Part shown: piece by piece, positions 1 to 11,694 of the stretch | Position numbering within the stretch: the stretch's first letter is position 1 | Layout: each line of letters begins with the position of its first letter | Origin: Catonia carolina | Taxonomy: Eukaryota; Arthropoda; Insecta; Hemiptera; Achilidae | Direction of reading: 5' to 3' | Length of the DNA: 64,000 nucleotides | Assembly (NCBI GenBank): GCA_035578175.1 | Contig: JAQMRL010000005.1 | Location: 51,999,722 to 52,063,721, forward strand | Notes under the pieces: model-generated | Database searches by the model: none | The model's input: the letters and a program-made list of their open reading frames with translations, nothing else | Told to the model about the DNA's origin: nothing | Program-made: the position numbers and the translations under genes

Positions 1-29
1 TTTTAAAGAACATATCTTTTTTTTATTTT

Positions 30-931
30 TACTTTTTCTTGCCTATATGAATATATAAGAAGGAAAGTATTGTTTTCATGTCGATTTTTCGAAATCGAGT
101 TTTCACCGGATCTACACGTTTTTAAACCCCCTGAATCCAAAAAAAAACATGTTTTTAGCGATTGGTTTGTGTGTGTGTGTGTGTGAACAGAATATCTAAA
201 GAACGGAACATCGTACGAACTTGAAACTTAAGTTATATACCCCTAAAGGACCCCACACGAACATTTTCATCAAAATCCGTCAACCGGAAGTAGTAGTTTA
301 TTCGTGTCATTTTCACTCTTTTTTTCAAAAACGGCTCCTAAAATTTTTTTTAAAATAGCCTTATTTACTCAATTTTGTATGCTCTACAAGACAGGGTAGG
401 GGCTATGTCTGCTGAAATTCTTAGAGAGGTTGTTTTCTCGTAAAAAAAATGTTTTTTTAAGATTGCAGCGTTCATATGCATTTAAGCGCAAAAATTATAT
501 AATAAGAGTTGTAGAGAATTTAAAATCCTGCAACTTTTATTTCAAATATTTTTTTGTATAACGCTTAGTTTAGCGGTAATAAGCGATTTTCTGTTTTTTC
601 CTCACGAAAACGTTTAACAAATCATTCTTTTTAAGAATTCAACCTTAGCATGCATTTTACGACAAAGTGTATAATCAAATTTATAGGAAATTAAAAGAAC
701 TACAAATTTTATTTAGAGGATTTTTCTCTACAGAGCCTAGTTTAGCGTGAAAGAGTGATTTTCCGTAGTTTTAAGCCAAACTAAGGTTGATTTTCATTTT
801 GCATCATTCAATCATGATTAAATAAGTTTTGTTTATAGAGGTTAGTTTTTTGTTTATTTCTAATGTTAGCTTATATTGTTAATTATTTGCATTGGCGAGA
901 GAAAGTTGTGTGTGTGTTTCAAACCAGGTTT
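30..931 (+). repeat. R1 repeat copy (HINE-like, about 0.9 kb)
   Basis: Nearly full copy of the commonest repeat of the window. It opens with a T-run and CTTGCC, has a (GT)n tract at about 171-185, the two internal modules that end in AGTTTAGCG-like boxes, and closes at the subterminal GGCGAGAGAAAG and a degraded terminal hairpin. No coding capacity. Confidence 0.8.
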
Positions 932-984
932 TTTATTTTATATAGGGTTTAATCTGTTAGACGCCCCGCGCTGTGTTATCGCAG

Positions 985-1236
985 GATTTATCAAGATCGG
1001 GGCCTTAGTATGCATTTTACCACAAAAATGTTTGTAAACAAAGTTATAGGAAATTAAAAAACGTACAACTTTTATTTTAAGCATTTTTCTCTACAAAGCC
1101 TAGTTTCCACTGATATTCGGTATTTTCAAGTTCTACAGAGGGTTGATTTTCATTTCCTTCATTCACACATAATTAAACAGGTTATCTTCATTGGCAAGAG
1201 AAAGTCGTGTGAGTGTTCCACACTCAATTTTTGCTG
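985..1236 (+). repeat. R1 repeat, 3' fragment
   Basis: Carries only the second internal module (GGCCTTAGTATGCATTTTAC) and the 3' end (GGCAAGAGAAAG, then GTGTGAGTGTTCCACAC). It follows the preceding copy in the same direction, as in a tandem insertion. A degraded antisense piece of the same family lies at about 1420-1520. Confidence 0.65.
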
Positions 1237-1844
1237 TGCAAACGAACACGTATATCTACTGATAATAAAGTTTTTGGCTTCAAGAAATCATTAATAGTGA
1301 TGATCAGTTATCAAGTCCAGGCGTAGAAAATTTTCCATTTTTTTCTCGCTGTGTAAATGGTGCTAAAAATATAATTTATAAAAGTGGTTTTGTTATTAAA
1401 CAGTATTTAAAGTCATTAGTTTTAGCCACTAAAATTAGGCTCTGTAGAGAAAAAAAGCTTAAAATAAAAGTTGTAGAGTTTCTAATTTCCTATAACTTTG
1501 AATATATACATTTTTGTAGTAAAATAAATACTATGTTGGTATAATTCAAAATTGTTTCTCCAAGATTAACAACCTTGTGTGCATATTAGGACAAAATTGT
1601 GCATCACAAAATTTAGAATAACGAATAATAGAAACTACACAAATTTTATACGTGTCATTTTTAGTGAAAACTCCGCATCGAAACAGGTCTATCAAAAGTA
1701 TAGCCTTAAGGTGCAATTGACAACATAAATGGGCACAACAAAAATTGAAAAAATGAAAAAAATGGCAGGAATAGTTATTTTTATCGGGTCGTTTGTAGAA
1801 CACTTTTCTACAGTACTCGGCGCAACTAACTTATGCCAGGAGCC

Positions 1845-1922
1845 CTGAATTTATTTCCGGTCAGCCCTACCAGTTTGTCATCTCTCATTTTCATCGGCCT
1901 TTCACCGTCAGCATTAACACAA
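1845..1922 (-). repeat. SINE 3' remnant
   Basis: Short stretch matching the 3' half of the tRNA-derived SINE at 59773 (CTTTCACCGTCAGCATTA compared with CCTTCACCGTCTGCATTA). The tRNA-like head is not recognisable. Orientation is uncertain. Confidence 0.3.
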
Positions 1923-1927
1923 AAAAA

Positions 1928-2795
1928 ATCTGGTGTGAAACAATCACACAACTTTCTCTTGCCAATGCAAATAATGACCAATATAATCTAATATTAGTAA
2001 TAAAACATTATAAATAAACAAAAAACATAACCTTATTTTAATCATAAATGAATGATGCAAAATGAAAATCTAACTTACGTTTGGCTTAAAAATACGAAAA
2101 ATCACTCTTTCACGCTAAACTAGGCTCTGTAGAGAAAATGCTCTAAATAAAAGTTGAAGATCTTTTAATTTCCTATAAATTTGATTATATACACTTTTGT
2201 CGTAAAATGCATACTAACGCTGAAATCTTATAAAAAACTATTTTTTTAATACATTTTCGTGAAAAAACCGAAAATCGCTAATTACCGCTAAACAAGCGTT
2301 ACACAAAAAAATCTTTGAAATAAAAGTTGTAGGTTTTTAAATTCTCTACAACTTTTATTATAGTATACATTTTTGTGCTAAAATTTAAAAAAGACCATTT
2401 TTTCTACGAGTGCACAGCATCTCCAAGAATTTCAGCAGACATGGCACCTACCCTATCTTATAGAACATAAAAAATGTAATAGTCTAAATAAGGAGATTTC
2501 TAAAAAAAATCGTAAAAGCCGTTTTTGAGAAAATCGCAAGAGTGAAAAATGACACGAATAAACTATTACTTCGTGTTGGTTTCTCTAGTAGTACTTAACT
2601 TAAGTTTCAAGTTCGTACGTTGTTCCGTTCTTGAGATAATTTGTTCGCACACACACACCAATCGCTAAAAACATGTTTTTTGGGTTCAGGGGGTCTGAAA
2701 ACGTGTAGATTCGGTGAAAACTCGATTTCGAAAAATCGACATGAAAACAGTATTTTCCTTCCTATATATTTTTACAGGCAAGAGAAAATAAAAAC
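1928..2795 (-). repeat. R1 repeat copy
   Basis: Antisense near-complete copy: terminal hairpin and ACTTTCTCTTGCC at the low end, modules in the middle, CA tract at 2648-2658 and GGCAAGAGAAAAT at the high end. The open frame at 2641-2877 is only this repeat read antisense; the same peptide appears in several other copies. Confidence 0.8.
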
Positions 2796-3769
2796 AGCAA
2801 TTCTAAAAAATATTAATCCCAAAACGGTTACAATAAAAGCACACATAATTTTAATTATCTTAATTTACGGTAACTAGATGAAGAACAACTTAAAAGGAAT
2901 TCATTTATTTTCCGAACAATAAAATTATATGTATTACCGGTATTCATGTATTTCATTAATTGGATAAAAACGAACCGGTTTAGATTATCCATAACTGTTT
3001 CCGGAGACGATACGGATATAAATGTTAAGTACCCGGATAATAAAACCAGAAGATTCGTCAACAAAATCTGGAATATTATTTTTAAAACTTTTATGAAAAG
3101 AACAATATTAATTTTGTAATAAGTAAAAAGAATTTAATGATCATTTTTAAGCACCCTATAGGGCTAGAATATAATAAAACCGGACTATCAGGTTTCATCC
3201 ATAACATTGGAACCCTTCATCAACGAACAGTAGACCTCCACACTCACACACACACATAGATAACTGACAGAACACCTTGTCTTCTATAGCTAATACACTG
3301 TACACAGCTTGTTTAACATGCACAAAAATGCACCAAGTATATAAGAGGGAATGACTGTACTAACTCTATCACTTAAATGTTAATATGTTTTTTAGAATAT
3401 TCATCAACCGGAATAAATTTACAACCGACAAATGTTTGAATATTATTAATTAGAAAAAGCAAAATAAATATAAGCTATAAAATGTTTACGTATACTTCTT
3501 TCTATATAATAATTTAAAACATTTAATTAGGCAGTCAATTCCGCAGACTGCTACTAATTACATAATCAAAAGAAAGGGAAAATAATGACAGTACTTTCCT
3601 TTTTTGTTTATTCATAAACTTTATTCACTTAACATAAAAAAAAACATAACATCCACAATTTATTTCATATACCTAATTATTTTTAAGATCCATGCAAAAC
3701 CTCATAAAATTACTGTATCTACTAAATGAACGTCTTCAGAAACAATTACCAGCAATTCAATTCTAATTT
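2796..3769. other. AT-rich stretch without recognisable feature
   Basis: No gene, no convincing repeat boundary. There is a small CA-rich patch at about 3240-3255. It lies downstream of the visible exon of the minus-strand MBD5/6-like gene and is probably intron. Confidence 0.5.
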
Positions 3770-3828
3770 TTTTTTTTTTGTTTAACGTCCGACTGTTTTG
3801 CAAATTGCTGCTAATGCAGACGGATTCA
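3770..3828 (-). repeat. SINE-B 3' end fragment
   Basis: T-run followed by GTTTAACGTCCGACTGTTTT and GCTAATGCAGACGG, the 3' tail of the SINE seen intact at 6822-6975 and 59773-59958. The tRNA-like head is missing, replaced by R1 sequence. Confidence 0.6.
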
Positions 3829-3852
3829 ATTCTAAATTTTATTATGGAAAAA

Positions 3853-3920
3853 TAAGGGTGTGAAACACTCAAACCACTTTCTCTTGCCAATGCAAAAATT
3901 ACCAACATAACATGCCATTA
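3853..3920 (-). repeat. R1 repeat, 3' terminal fragment
   Basis: Only the end: GGTGTGAAACACTC hairpin region and CTTTCTCTTGCCAATGCA, joined to unrelated sequence. Confidence 0.6.
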
Positions 3921-4125
3921 TATTAAAATTATATAAAACATAGAACATAAATAAACCAATAAATGTGGGTGTTTTTCGTTTTTCGGAGGGCCTGGCATGC
4001 TGATAAGCATACTCTTTCAACTCAGTGAGGAGGGTAATAGTAAACCACCACACTCCTTGTTTTATTTAGTAAAACCTAAAAAGGTTCAAACCAGCCTTTC
4101 AGCTGTTGACCTAACAGTAACAAAA

Positions 4126-5019
4126 AAATCTGGTGTGAAACACTCACACAACTTTATCTTGCCAATGCTAATAATTAACAATATAATCTAACATTAGTAA
4201 TAAAACATTCGAAATAAACAAAAAACTAACCTCAATAAACATAACCTAATTTTAATCATGAGGGAACGACTCAAATTAGAGAAAAATGCTCTAAATAAAA
4301 GTTTTAGACCTTATACTTTCCTATAAATTTGATTAAACACATTTTTGTCGTAAATGCATACTAAGACTGAAATCGTAAAAATCGATTTTTTACATGATTT
4401 TGTGAGAAAAAAACAGAAAATCGCTAATTACCGCTAAACTAAGCGTTACACAAAAAAAATGTTTGTAATGAAAGTTGTAGAACTTTATTTTCTCTTCAAT
4501 TTTTACTAGGTAAATTTTTACGCTAAAATGCATATTAAAGTCGCAATCTTAAAAAAACAATTTTTTCATAAGAAAACAGCCTCACCAAAAATTTCAGCAG
4601 ACATGGCACCTACCCTACCTTGTAGAGCATAAAAAATTTAGTAAATTAGGCAATTTTTAAAAAAATCGTAGGAGCCGTTTTTGGAGAAAATCGCAAAAAA
4701 AGTAAAAAATTACACGAATAAACTACTACTTCCGGTTGACCGATTTTGATGAAAATGTTTGAGTCGGGTTCTCTAGTGGTATCTAACTTAAGTTTCAAGT
4801 TCGTACGATGTTCTGTTCTTGAGATATTCTGTTCACACACAGACAGACAGACGCACACACGCGCGCGCGCACACACACAGACCAATCGCTTAAAATATGT
4901 TTTTTGGGTTCTGGGGGTCTGAATACGTGTAGGTCCGGTAAAAACTCGATTTCGAAACATCAACATGAAAACAATACTTTCCTTCCTAAATATTCATATA
5001 GGCAAGAGAAAGTAAAAAT
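4126..5019 (-). repeat. R1 repeat copy
   Basis: Near-complete antisense copy, flanked by A-runs (AAAAATCTGG at the low end, AGTAAAAAT at the high end). Its dinucleotide tract is expanded and mixed (CA and CG steps, about 4836-4880). Confidence 0.8.
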
Positions 5020-5639
5020 AAAATTGTGGTAACATTTCTAGTGGCCGATTCATAAGCATGAACATGAATACACTGCCCCATATTAAACAACTTGTGGGAA
5101 AAATGATTTAATTTAACATAAAAAAAATAAAAACAGGATAAATAGAACCGATTAAAACACCATTAATCAACATGCTCCAGATACACAAATAAAATGCACA
5201 CCAAAACAACTTTAATATAATAATTTTTATGAGCGTTGTAATAATTATTTTAACAGAAATGACCTTCATACTTGACACCCTGTAGATAAGTTATTTACAC
5301 CATATAAATGCTAACCTAAATGACAAAAATTAAACGGGACGCACTCTACCTCATAATTGGGTAAGATTCTTATCAAACTTAAAACTAATTTTTTGTTTAA
5401 CCTAATCAAAATAAGGTTAACAAAATGAACTAACCATTAACTAGAGTTTAAATATTTAACATAATATGTAATTAGTATTTAATCTACATTTTATAGGTGT
5501 CATTAACAAGTTTCATTACCAAATGATTAATGATAAATTAAGACCAAAATATGAATTCTAACAAATCTTTATAAATACAGTTTAGTCTACTTCCATCATA
5601 AATTAGAAATGTAAGTGCGTTGAAATCTATTCATTTAAG
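5020..5639. other. AT-rich stretch without recognisable feature
   Basis: No open frame of note and no repeat boundary seen. Confidence 0.5.
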
Positions 5640-5936
5640 AACAATAAGCAACCCCACATACCAATGAGATTTAAGGTTATGTGTATGACGCATAAATGTG
5701 GGGTGTAGTCTTGTACAGATCCAGACCGATCATTCGTGAGAGAGTGTAGTTAACTGACTCACAACTATCAACAAAATACACCGGTAACCACTGTCTAATA
5801 CAAAAAACCGTATAAAAGGAACTATTTTCACTAGGATTTGAACCAAGAACCTTCGTCTCCGAAAATCAGCTGTTAAACAGCTGACTCATGATGATGACTT
5901 TACCTCTTGACCAACCCGGTGGGTCAAAAAATAATA
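5640..5936 (-). repeat. SINE-A (tRNA-derived)
   Basis: Antisense copy of the SINE at 51159-51486. The tRNA-like head at the high end carries an A-box-like GGTCAAGAGGTAAAG and a B-box-like GGTTCAAATCC (antisense GGATTTGAACC at 5837), followed by the family body with ACCACTGTCTAAT (antisense). The oligo-A tail is not preserved. Confidence 0.75.
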
Positions 5937-5939
5937 GAA

Positions 5940-6821
5940 CAAAAATCTAAATTTAAAAATATCTACTATAAGTTTACAACTATTTTTTTGGCTGCTTCAA
6001 ATTCCTTTTAACAATTATTTTTATCCAGGATTAGTTAACTAGATTCACATCAATGGGAGCTTCCATGTAACAGCTGTCGTTGCCAGATTTATAGTAGCAC
6101 TGTTTACCAGGGCAATAGAATACTATTGCAGGGCAATTACATACCAGGGCAATAGTATTCTATTGCCCTGACTGTTTACTATTATTGCTCTGTGGGAGAT
6201 TAAGCGAAAAAAATATTACCTTACTGATATTGTTAATCTCCTGTATTTCACAGCATTTTATTATAAATTCTTACATATAAATTTAGTTTGTTTCTAAATT
6301 GTAACTAATAAACAGTGTGAGTTGCATGTGATTTTAATGATTATTGTGGTAAGTAATTATCCAGTTTCTTTCTATTTCTTTTATTTTCCACATTGATTAC
6401 TTTGAAAAGCTGTGATTTTTATTATTAATATAATTAAATACTTATTGAATAAATAAATTATTAACCTAAACTTATCTAGTTATCGATTCTAATGTTTGGT
6501 AATTATCATTTTTATTTTTACTGAACGTAAATAAAAATTACAATAATTAAACAATGACTATCAAAAGATGGTAGTTGTAGTATTGATGGAGGAAAAGTAT
6601 CAATAAAAAGGCATTTATAAAAACTTGACTTCTTGTGCAAGATTGATAAATTAGCAAAGCAGTAATGATTGATCAGAGGTATAATTCAGTCCAGATAACA
6701 TCTTGACTTATGTAATAAATCAAGTGACTAAACTGTTAGTTCCACATTTGGACGAAAGCTTACATAACTGTGATTTCTACTATAGCATTATTAGCCTTGT
6801 GATGTTCTTTTTATTTTGTTT
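5940..6821. other. Gene-free stretch with a cruciform-prone inverted repeat
   Basis: No gene seen. At 6108-6129 and 6149-6170 lie perfectly complementary 22-nt arms of the CAGGGCAATAG type separated by 19 nt. Each arm is itself close to palindromic. The rest is AT-rich filler. Confidence 0.6.
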
Positions 6822-6975
6822 AACGTCCGACTGTTCTGCAACTGCTAATGCAGACGGTGAAGAATGAAATGATTTTTTGTAACGTATGAAAATATGCCGT
6901 GCCTAAATGGGATTCGAACCCAAGACCGCATGATGAGAGGCGAGCACGTTACCAACTACGCCAATGTGGCTAGCG
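6822..6975 (-). repeat. SINE-B (tRNA-derived) with target duplication
   Basis: In the minus direction: tRNA-like head with A box (GGCGTAGTTGGTAACG) and B box (GGTTCGAATCCC), then a body ending in GTCGGACGTTAAAC and a short A-rich tail. Flanking GTGATGTTCTT and GTGATGTCTT look like a slightly decayed target-site duplication. Although it resembles a tRNA, the attached body marks it as a SINE. Confidence 0.8.
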
Positions 6976-7387
6976 TGATGTCTTGTGATACGACAATGTA
7001 TAAATATGGTACAATTATATTTTTAGCAATTTTAGCTCTACTGCTGTAAAATGATCTGAAACCTAAAATATATTAGAGCACGTGTTTCCAGATAAAACTC
7101 ACGATATAGAAAAGCTAAGAATAATAATCTATTATGATACACCTGAATACATTAACATACATTTAACAATATATTAATATGGCATGTAATAATTAACAGT
7201 AGAACATAGAGCACTAAAAGTCATATACAGTTGTAGTCTTTAACTGCAGTAGCAGAAAATCTCTGTACGTAAGATGCTATATTAACAGTCATCAAAATTA
7301 ATTAGCTAGTAGTGATGTTCTCAATTCAAACCATCGTACTTGTTTGACAGTTCATATAACTTTCTCTCCTAACTGAATATATATATA

Positions 7388-8321
7388 CAAGGTGTGGCTA
7401 TTAAATAACGAGACTGACGTAGTAAAAAATTTTATTATATTTATTTTATACATAATCCTTATTGTCACCTTCAATATACCCTCCTTCTCTATCCCTACAA
7501 CACTCCATTCAAATTTTCCATTGTTGGAAACGGTGCTGGAAGTAATCTTCTGTCAGCTCCTTCAAGACACAAGCCGTTAAAAGATGTTTGTACAGACACT
7601 TTGTAAGCGATTGAAAATGACCCAAAATTTTTGGAAACGATAATAACATGTGATGAAACGTGGTTTTTTACTTAAGATCTGGTAACGAAGCGCCAATTCA
7701 TGCACTGGAAGAGCCAAACTTCACAGAGCCAAAAAAGCTCGAATGAGCAAGTCAAAATTTAAAGCAATGATAATTGGTTTTTTTTAAATCCATGGGATTG
7801 TGTACCTTCACTGGGTTCCTGAAGGTCAAACAACTAATCAATATTACTACCTTCAGGTACTTTCTAAACTACGTCAAAGAGTAAGGGAAAACACCCCGAA
7901 ATGTGGAAGGACAAATCATCGGTTCTCCATGTCAATGCGCCAACTCATTCCGCGTTATCTGTCAAGAGGTTCCTAGCCAAGTACAGCATCTAAGTGTTAG
8001 AACATCCACCTTATTCACCAGATCATGTGACTGCTACATCCACCTTATTCACCGCATCATGTGACTTCTACATGTTCCCGAAGGTGAAATCTGCATTAAA
8101 AGGGACAATATTTGAGTCTGTGGAAGCTGTAAAAGAGAAAACGGCACGTGTTTTGAAGGAGCTGACAGAAGATGACTTCCAGCACCGTTTCCAACAAAGG
8201 AAAATTCCCATGGAGCGTTGTAGGGATAGACAAGGAGTGTATATTGAAGATGACAATAAGTGATTACGTATAAAATTTAAATTAAATTTTTTACGTCATC
8301 TCGTTATTTAATAGCACACCT
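7388..8321 (+). mobile_element. Mariner element (M1), rearranged
   Basis: Ends share an AGGTGTGGCTATTAAATAACG-type inverted repeat (one base shorter at the right end) next to TA. The right part encodes a decayed mariner transposase. The left 190 bp are not the normal 5' half: they are the reverse complement of the right 180 bp, so the element is a long inverted-repeat derivative. Confidence 0.8.
7600..8263 (+). pseudogene. Mariner transposase pseudogene
   Basis: Remnant of a DD34D-type mariner transposase. Visible motifs in successive frames are TCDETW (first catalytic Asp, near 7653), a diverged VNAPTHSA block near 7930 where functional copies have DNA-PSH (the second Asp is lost), HPPYSPD near 8005 and CDFYMFPKVKSALKG near 8061. 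A 34-bp tandem duplication (7 codons would need 33 or 36) interrupts the SPDLAP-CDF segment. The N-terminal helix-turn-helix half is absent, replaced by an inverted copy of the 3' end. Several stops and frame shifts: not functional. Confidence 0.8.
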
Positions 8322-8329
8322 TATATATA

Positions 8330-9110
8330 TAGGGAAAGAAAGTATCATTTTCATAGTATTTTTCGAAATCTGAGTTTTCACTGAAATACACGTTTTCAAA
8401 GCCATTGAACCCAAAGAAACATGTTTTTAGTGATTGATCTGTGCAAACAAAATATCTCAAAAACAGAATATTGTATAAAGTTGAAACTTAGAACTTAAGT
8501 TAGGTACCACTGGGGGCCTGACACAAACATTTTCATCAAAATCAGTCAACCGGAAGTGATAGTTTAATCGTGTAATGTATCACTTTTTTCTGATCTCAAA
8601 AACGGCTCCTGAGATTTTTAAAAACAATTGTCTCATTTACTACATTTTTTATTCTCTACAAGTTAGGGTAAGCGCCATGTCTATTGAAATTCTTAACGGG
8701 GATTGTAGCTATTGTGGTAAAAATTGGTGTTTTTAAGATTGCAGCTTACATTGCATTTAAGGGTAAATTTCGTAAATAATTGAAGTTATAGAAAATTGAA
8801 AAATCTACAAATTTTATTCACGTGATTTTTTCTACGATGCTTAGTTTACCATCAATAAGTGATTTTCTGTATTATGCTCATTAAAATAGATAAAAAATGG
8901 ATTTTTTTCAGACTGTGCCCTTAGTAACTTATGCAACAAAAAATTGAATTATTTTACAACAAAAATGTATATTGTCAATTATATGATTTTACATAGTTTT
9001 AAGTTCTATAGAGGTTGGTTTTCATTTGGTGTCATTTACATGATTAAAATTAGGTTATGGTTTTCTTATTACATTGGAACAAGGAAGTCGTGTAAGTGTT
9101 TCACAGCAGA
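8330..9110 (+). repeat. R1 repeat copy, 5' trimmed
   Basis: Diverged copy lacking the terminal CTTTCTCTTGCC; it starts directly beside the M1 right end. The (GT)n tract is almost absent here (CTGTGCAAACAA). It ends near GTGTAAGTGTTTCACAGCAGA. Confidence 0.7.
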
Positions 9111-9487
9111 TTTTTGAAGTGAAATAAGGGTTCTTTAAAATTATACTTGATGTTTCCAGCTTTTACAGACAGAACATCTTACACAGATAAGAGTTTTATA
9201 AAAGTGTCTGAAGCGATAACAACTTCTTGAAAAATTTTAATTACTCAATTTTAATATTGTTTATATACTGTGATGATGGTAGATCCACAAAACGTATCAT
9301 ACGAATATATAAATTAGATTCAAAAAAAGAAAATTAAAAGTAGCATTAAAAGGAACAAGTGGTGTGTTGTCATTTATACAGATTGAAAGATGCAGGATGC
9401 ATTTTAAAGATTTAATTAATACAGACAAAATAATATGAACTATTTTTTTATATTGTGAGCTATTTAAGTGTGTATATAATTATTAAA
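9111..9487. other. Gene-free stretch, relic related to 11695-12174
   Basis: AAGAGTTTTATAAAAGTGTCTGAAG at 9188-9212 resembles the interior of the inverted-repeat element near 11831. Otherwise featureless. Confidence 0.35.
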
Positions 9488-10390
9488 AATCTCGTGTGGA
9501 ACACTCACACAACATTCTCTTGCCAATGCAAAAATTGAACAATATAACCTAACATTACTAAAACAATATACATAAACAAAAAAGTAACCTCAATGAACAT
9601 AACCTAATTTTAATCATGAGTTGATGCAAAATGAAAATCAACCTCAGTTTGGCTTAAAAATACGGAAAATCACTTTTAACGCTAAACTAGGCTCTGTAGA
9701 GAAAAATTCTCTAAATAAAAGTTTTAGACCTTTTAATTTGCTACATATTTGATTATATACACTTTTGTCGTAAAATGACTAAGACTTAATCTTAAAAAAT
9801 CGATTTTTTACATGTTTTCGTGAAAAAAAAACAGAAAATCGCTAATTACCACTAAACATTGTACAAAAAAATGTTTGCAATAAAAGTAGTAGGATTTGAA
9901 ATTGGCTACAAATTTAATTAAATACATTTTTGCGATAAAATGCATATTAAAGTCACAATCTTAAAATAATAATTTTTTTACAAGAAAACAACCTCTCTAA
10001 GAATTTCAGCAGACATGGCGCCTACCTTGTAGGGTATAACAAATTTAGTAAATGAGGTGATTTAAAAAAAAAAATCTGAACTATTTTCGAGAAAATTGCA
10101 AAAAAGTGAAAAATGACTTGAATAAACTACTACTCCCAGTTGACTGATTTTGATGAAAATGTTTGTGTTGGGTCCTCAAGTGGTATCTAACTTAAGTTTC
10201 AAGTTCGTACGATGTTCCATACTTGAGAGATTTTGTTCAGACACACACAGACCAATTGCTAAAAACATGTTTTTTGGGTTCAGGGGGTCTGAAAACGTGT
10301 AGATCTCAAACTCAATTTAAAAAAAATTCATATGAAAACAATACTTTCCTCCCCATATATTCAAATAGGCAAGAAAAAGTAAAAATCTCA
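9488..10390 (-). repeat. R1 repeat copy
   Basis: Antisense, near complete, moderately diverged; short CA tract at 10240-10248 and GGCAAGAAAAAGT at the high end. Confidence 0.8.
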
Positions 10391-10804
10391 AATATTTGTA
10401 AAAATTTCAGATTTCACCGCCCATCTTAAAAATAAAAGGTATAATTAAATAAAAATATAATTTAATAAACTACATTAAATGCTCATTATTGTTCAGAAAG
10501 GTTCAGCCATTTAAGGCAAAGCTGTAAAAGAGCCGAACTAAAAACAATTTCATTAGATGTCACTATGGCAGAGATTGAAACAACTTTTTTTTAAATAGAT
10601 TTCGACCTTATCGATTTCAAAATAACAAAAATAATAGTACATAATAAAAGAAATCCAGAACATAAGGAGTTAAAATACAAATGATTGTGAAACTACTTGA
10701 AATTTGGAGAAAAGTGTTTCTTTTTATAATCCCGTTACCTTAAAAAATAAAAAAAAACAAATATTACATGTAAATAAGAATAGAGTACAGATAATTTTGC
10801 TTAC

Positions 10805-11424
10805 CTGACATATATGATGATGTTATTGGTAAGAAGACGTTTCCAACCATAAGGTACAGTCACAGATAATATCTCTAGTGGATTACACTGCGGTACGTTG
10901 ATATTGTTTCCGTTAGTATTATTTACATTCACACCGACCACAGGCACCGCACCCGAGTTCATATCACTTCGAATATTTGTATTATTTTGAACATCCTGCA
11001 ACGGTTGACTATCACCGCAGGACGAACTAAGACTACTGCAGCTCGATTCTGCTGTTTCCGACCGGACCGAATCAGATCGAGGAAACACAACTTCACCGCC
11101 CATCACAGCCACGAAATTCCCGTCCTCCCTACTTTTCACAGAGAAACCCGGAGGTTGGTTCCTGACTGCTGCCGAAGCTTGATACACATGGTTCGTCGTT
11201 GTGTTGCCTGCATTCTGAAATCCATTGGTACTGTAGAATGTTTGCAGTGATGTGGGAACTTTAGCGACTTGTTTTAAGGAGGGTGATCCAGCCGGGTTAC
11301 CAACGACAGGGTTTGTCTGCTGCTGAGCATAACTAAACCCATCTCCAGACACATACACTAGGACATTTTGGAGAGCGGAGTTGGAGGTCCCCGGCCGCTG
11401 GGCCGTCTCAGGCTTGCCGGCCAT
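10805..11424 (-). CDS. MBD5/MBD6-like protein, first coding exon (partial)
   Basis: First coding exon of a chromatin protein. The start codon at 11424 is preceded by an in-frame TGA 8 codons upstream, so it is the true beginning of the protein. The exon runs from an acceptor (T-run then TGTAG, exon from 11510) to a donor (TGTCAG|GTAAGC at 10805/10804) and encodes 206 residues plus two bases. Most of it is low-complexity and Ser/Asn/Gln-rich with no known domain. Its end, VTVPYGWKRLL then IIIYV, matches the opening of the methyl-CpG-binding-like domain of MBD5/MBD6 (fly six-banded), where the motif is VP-GW-R...YVSPSG. The donor splits that domain in the middle; the split codon AG- is compatible with the expected Ser. 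The remaining exons were not found below 10804 and probably lie outside the window. MBD5/6 proteins act with the PR-DUB histone H2A deubiquitinase complex; function here is by family only. Confidence 0.6.
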
Positions 11425-11510
11425 CCTCCCACAGAACAGCTTCCGTCACTGGAACTGCTGCCACCATCACTGTACCCCTTCTGGATCCACCCCACGGCTA
11501 ATCCGACCTC
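11425..11510 (-). other. 5' UTR part of the MBD5/6-like exon
   Basis: Between the acceptor (TTTTTTTTGTAG, intron end at 11511) and the start codon. GC-richer than its surroundings, like the coding part. It contains an in-frame TGA upstream of the start. Confidence 0.6.
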
Positions 11511-11694
11511 CTACAAAAAAAAAACAAACAAATCATGAAAAAAGATCAACACGATTTCTAATAACTACCAATTTACAAAAATTAACAATTAAATAAATAA
11601 CTTATTATAGAATTTTATTACATAAAAAACAGCTAAAACTGAATATACATTAAAAATTCTATTTCATGAAATAAATTCCACACACCTTTTTAAG

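Noticed and set aside
6900..6972. tRNA-like sequence with good A and B boxes (also at 59773, 43350, 24310, 15335, 51165)
   Set aside because: Each is joined to a SINE body or lacks cloverleaf pairing; poly(A) tails and target duplications point to SINEs, so no tRNA gene is called.
7392..7580. 62-codon frame at the left of M1
   Set aside because: It is the antisense of the transposase C-terminus in the inverted arm.
10987..11250. Plus-strand frames over the MBD5/6-like exon (also 11381-11596)
   Set aside because: Shadows of the GC-richer minus-strand exon.
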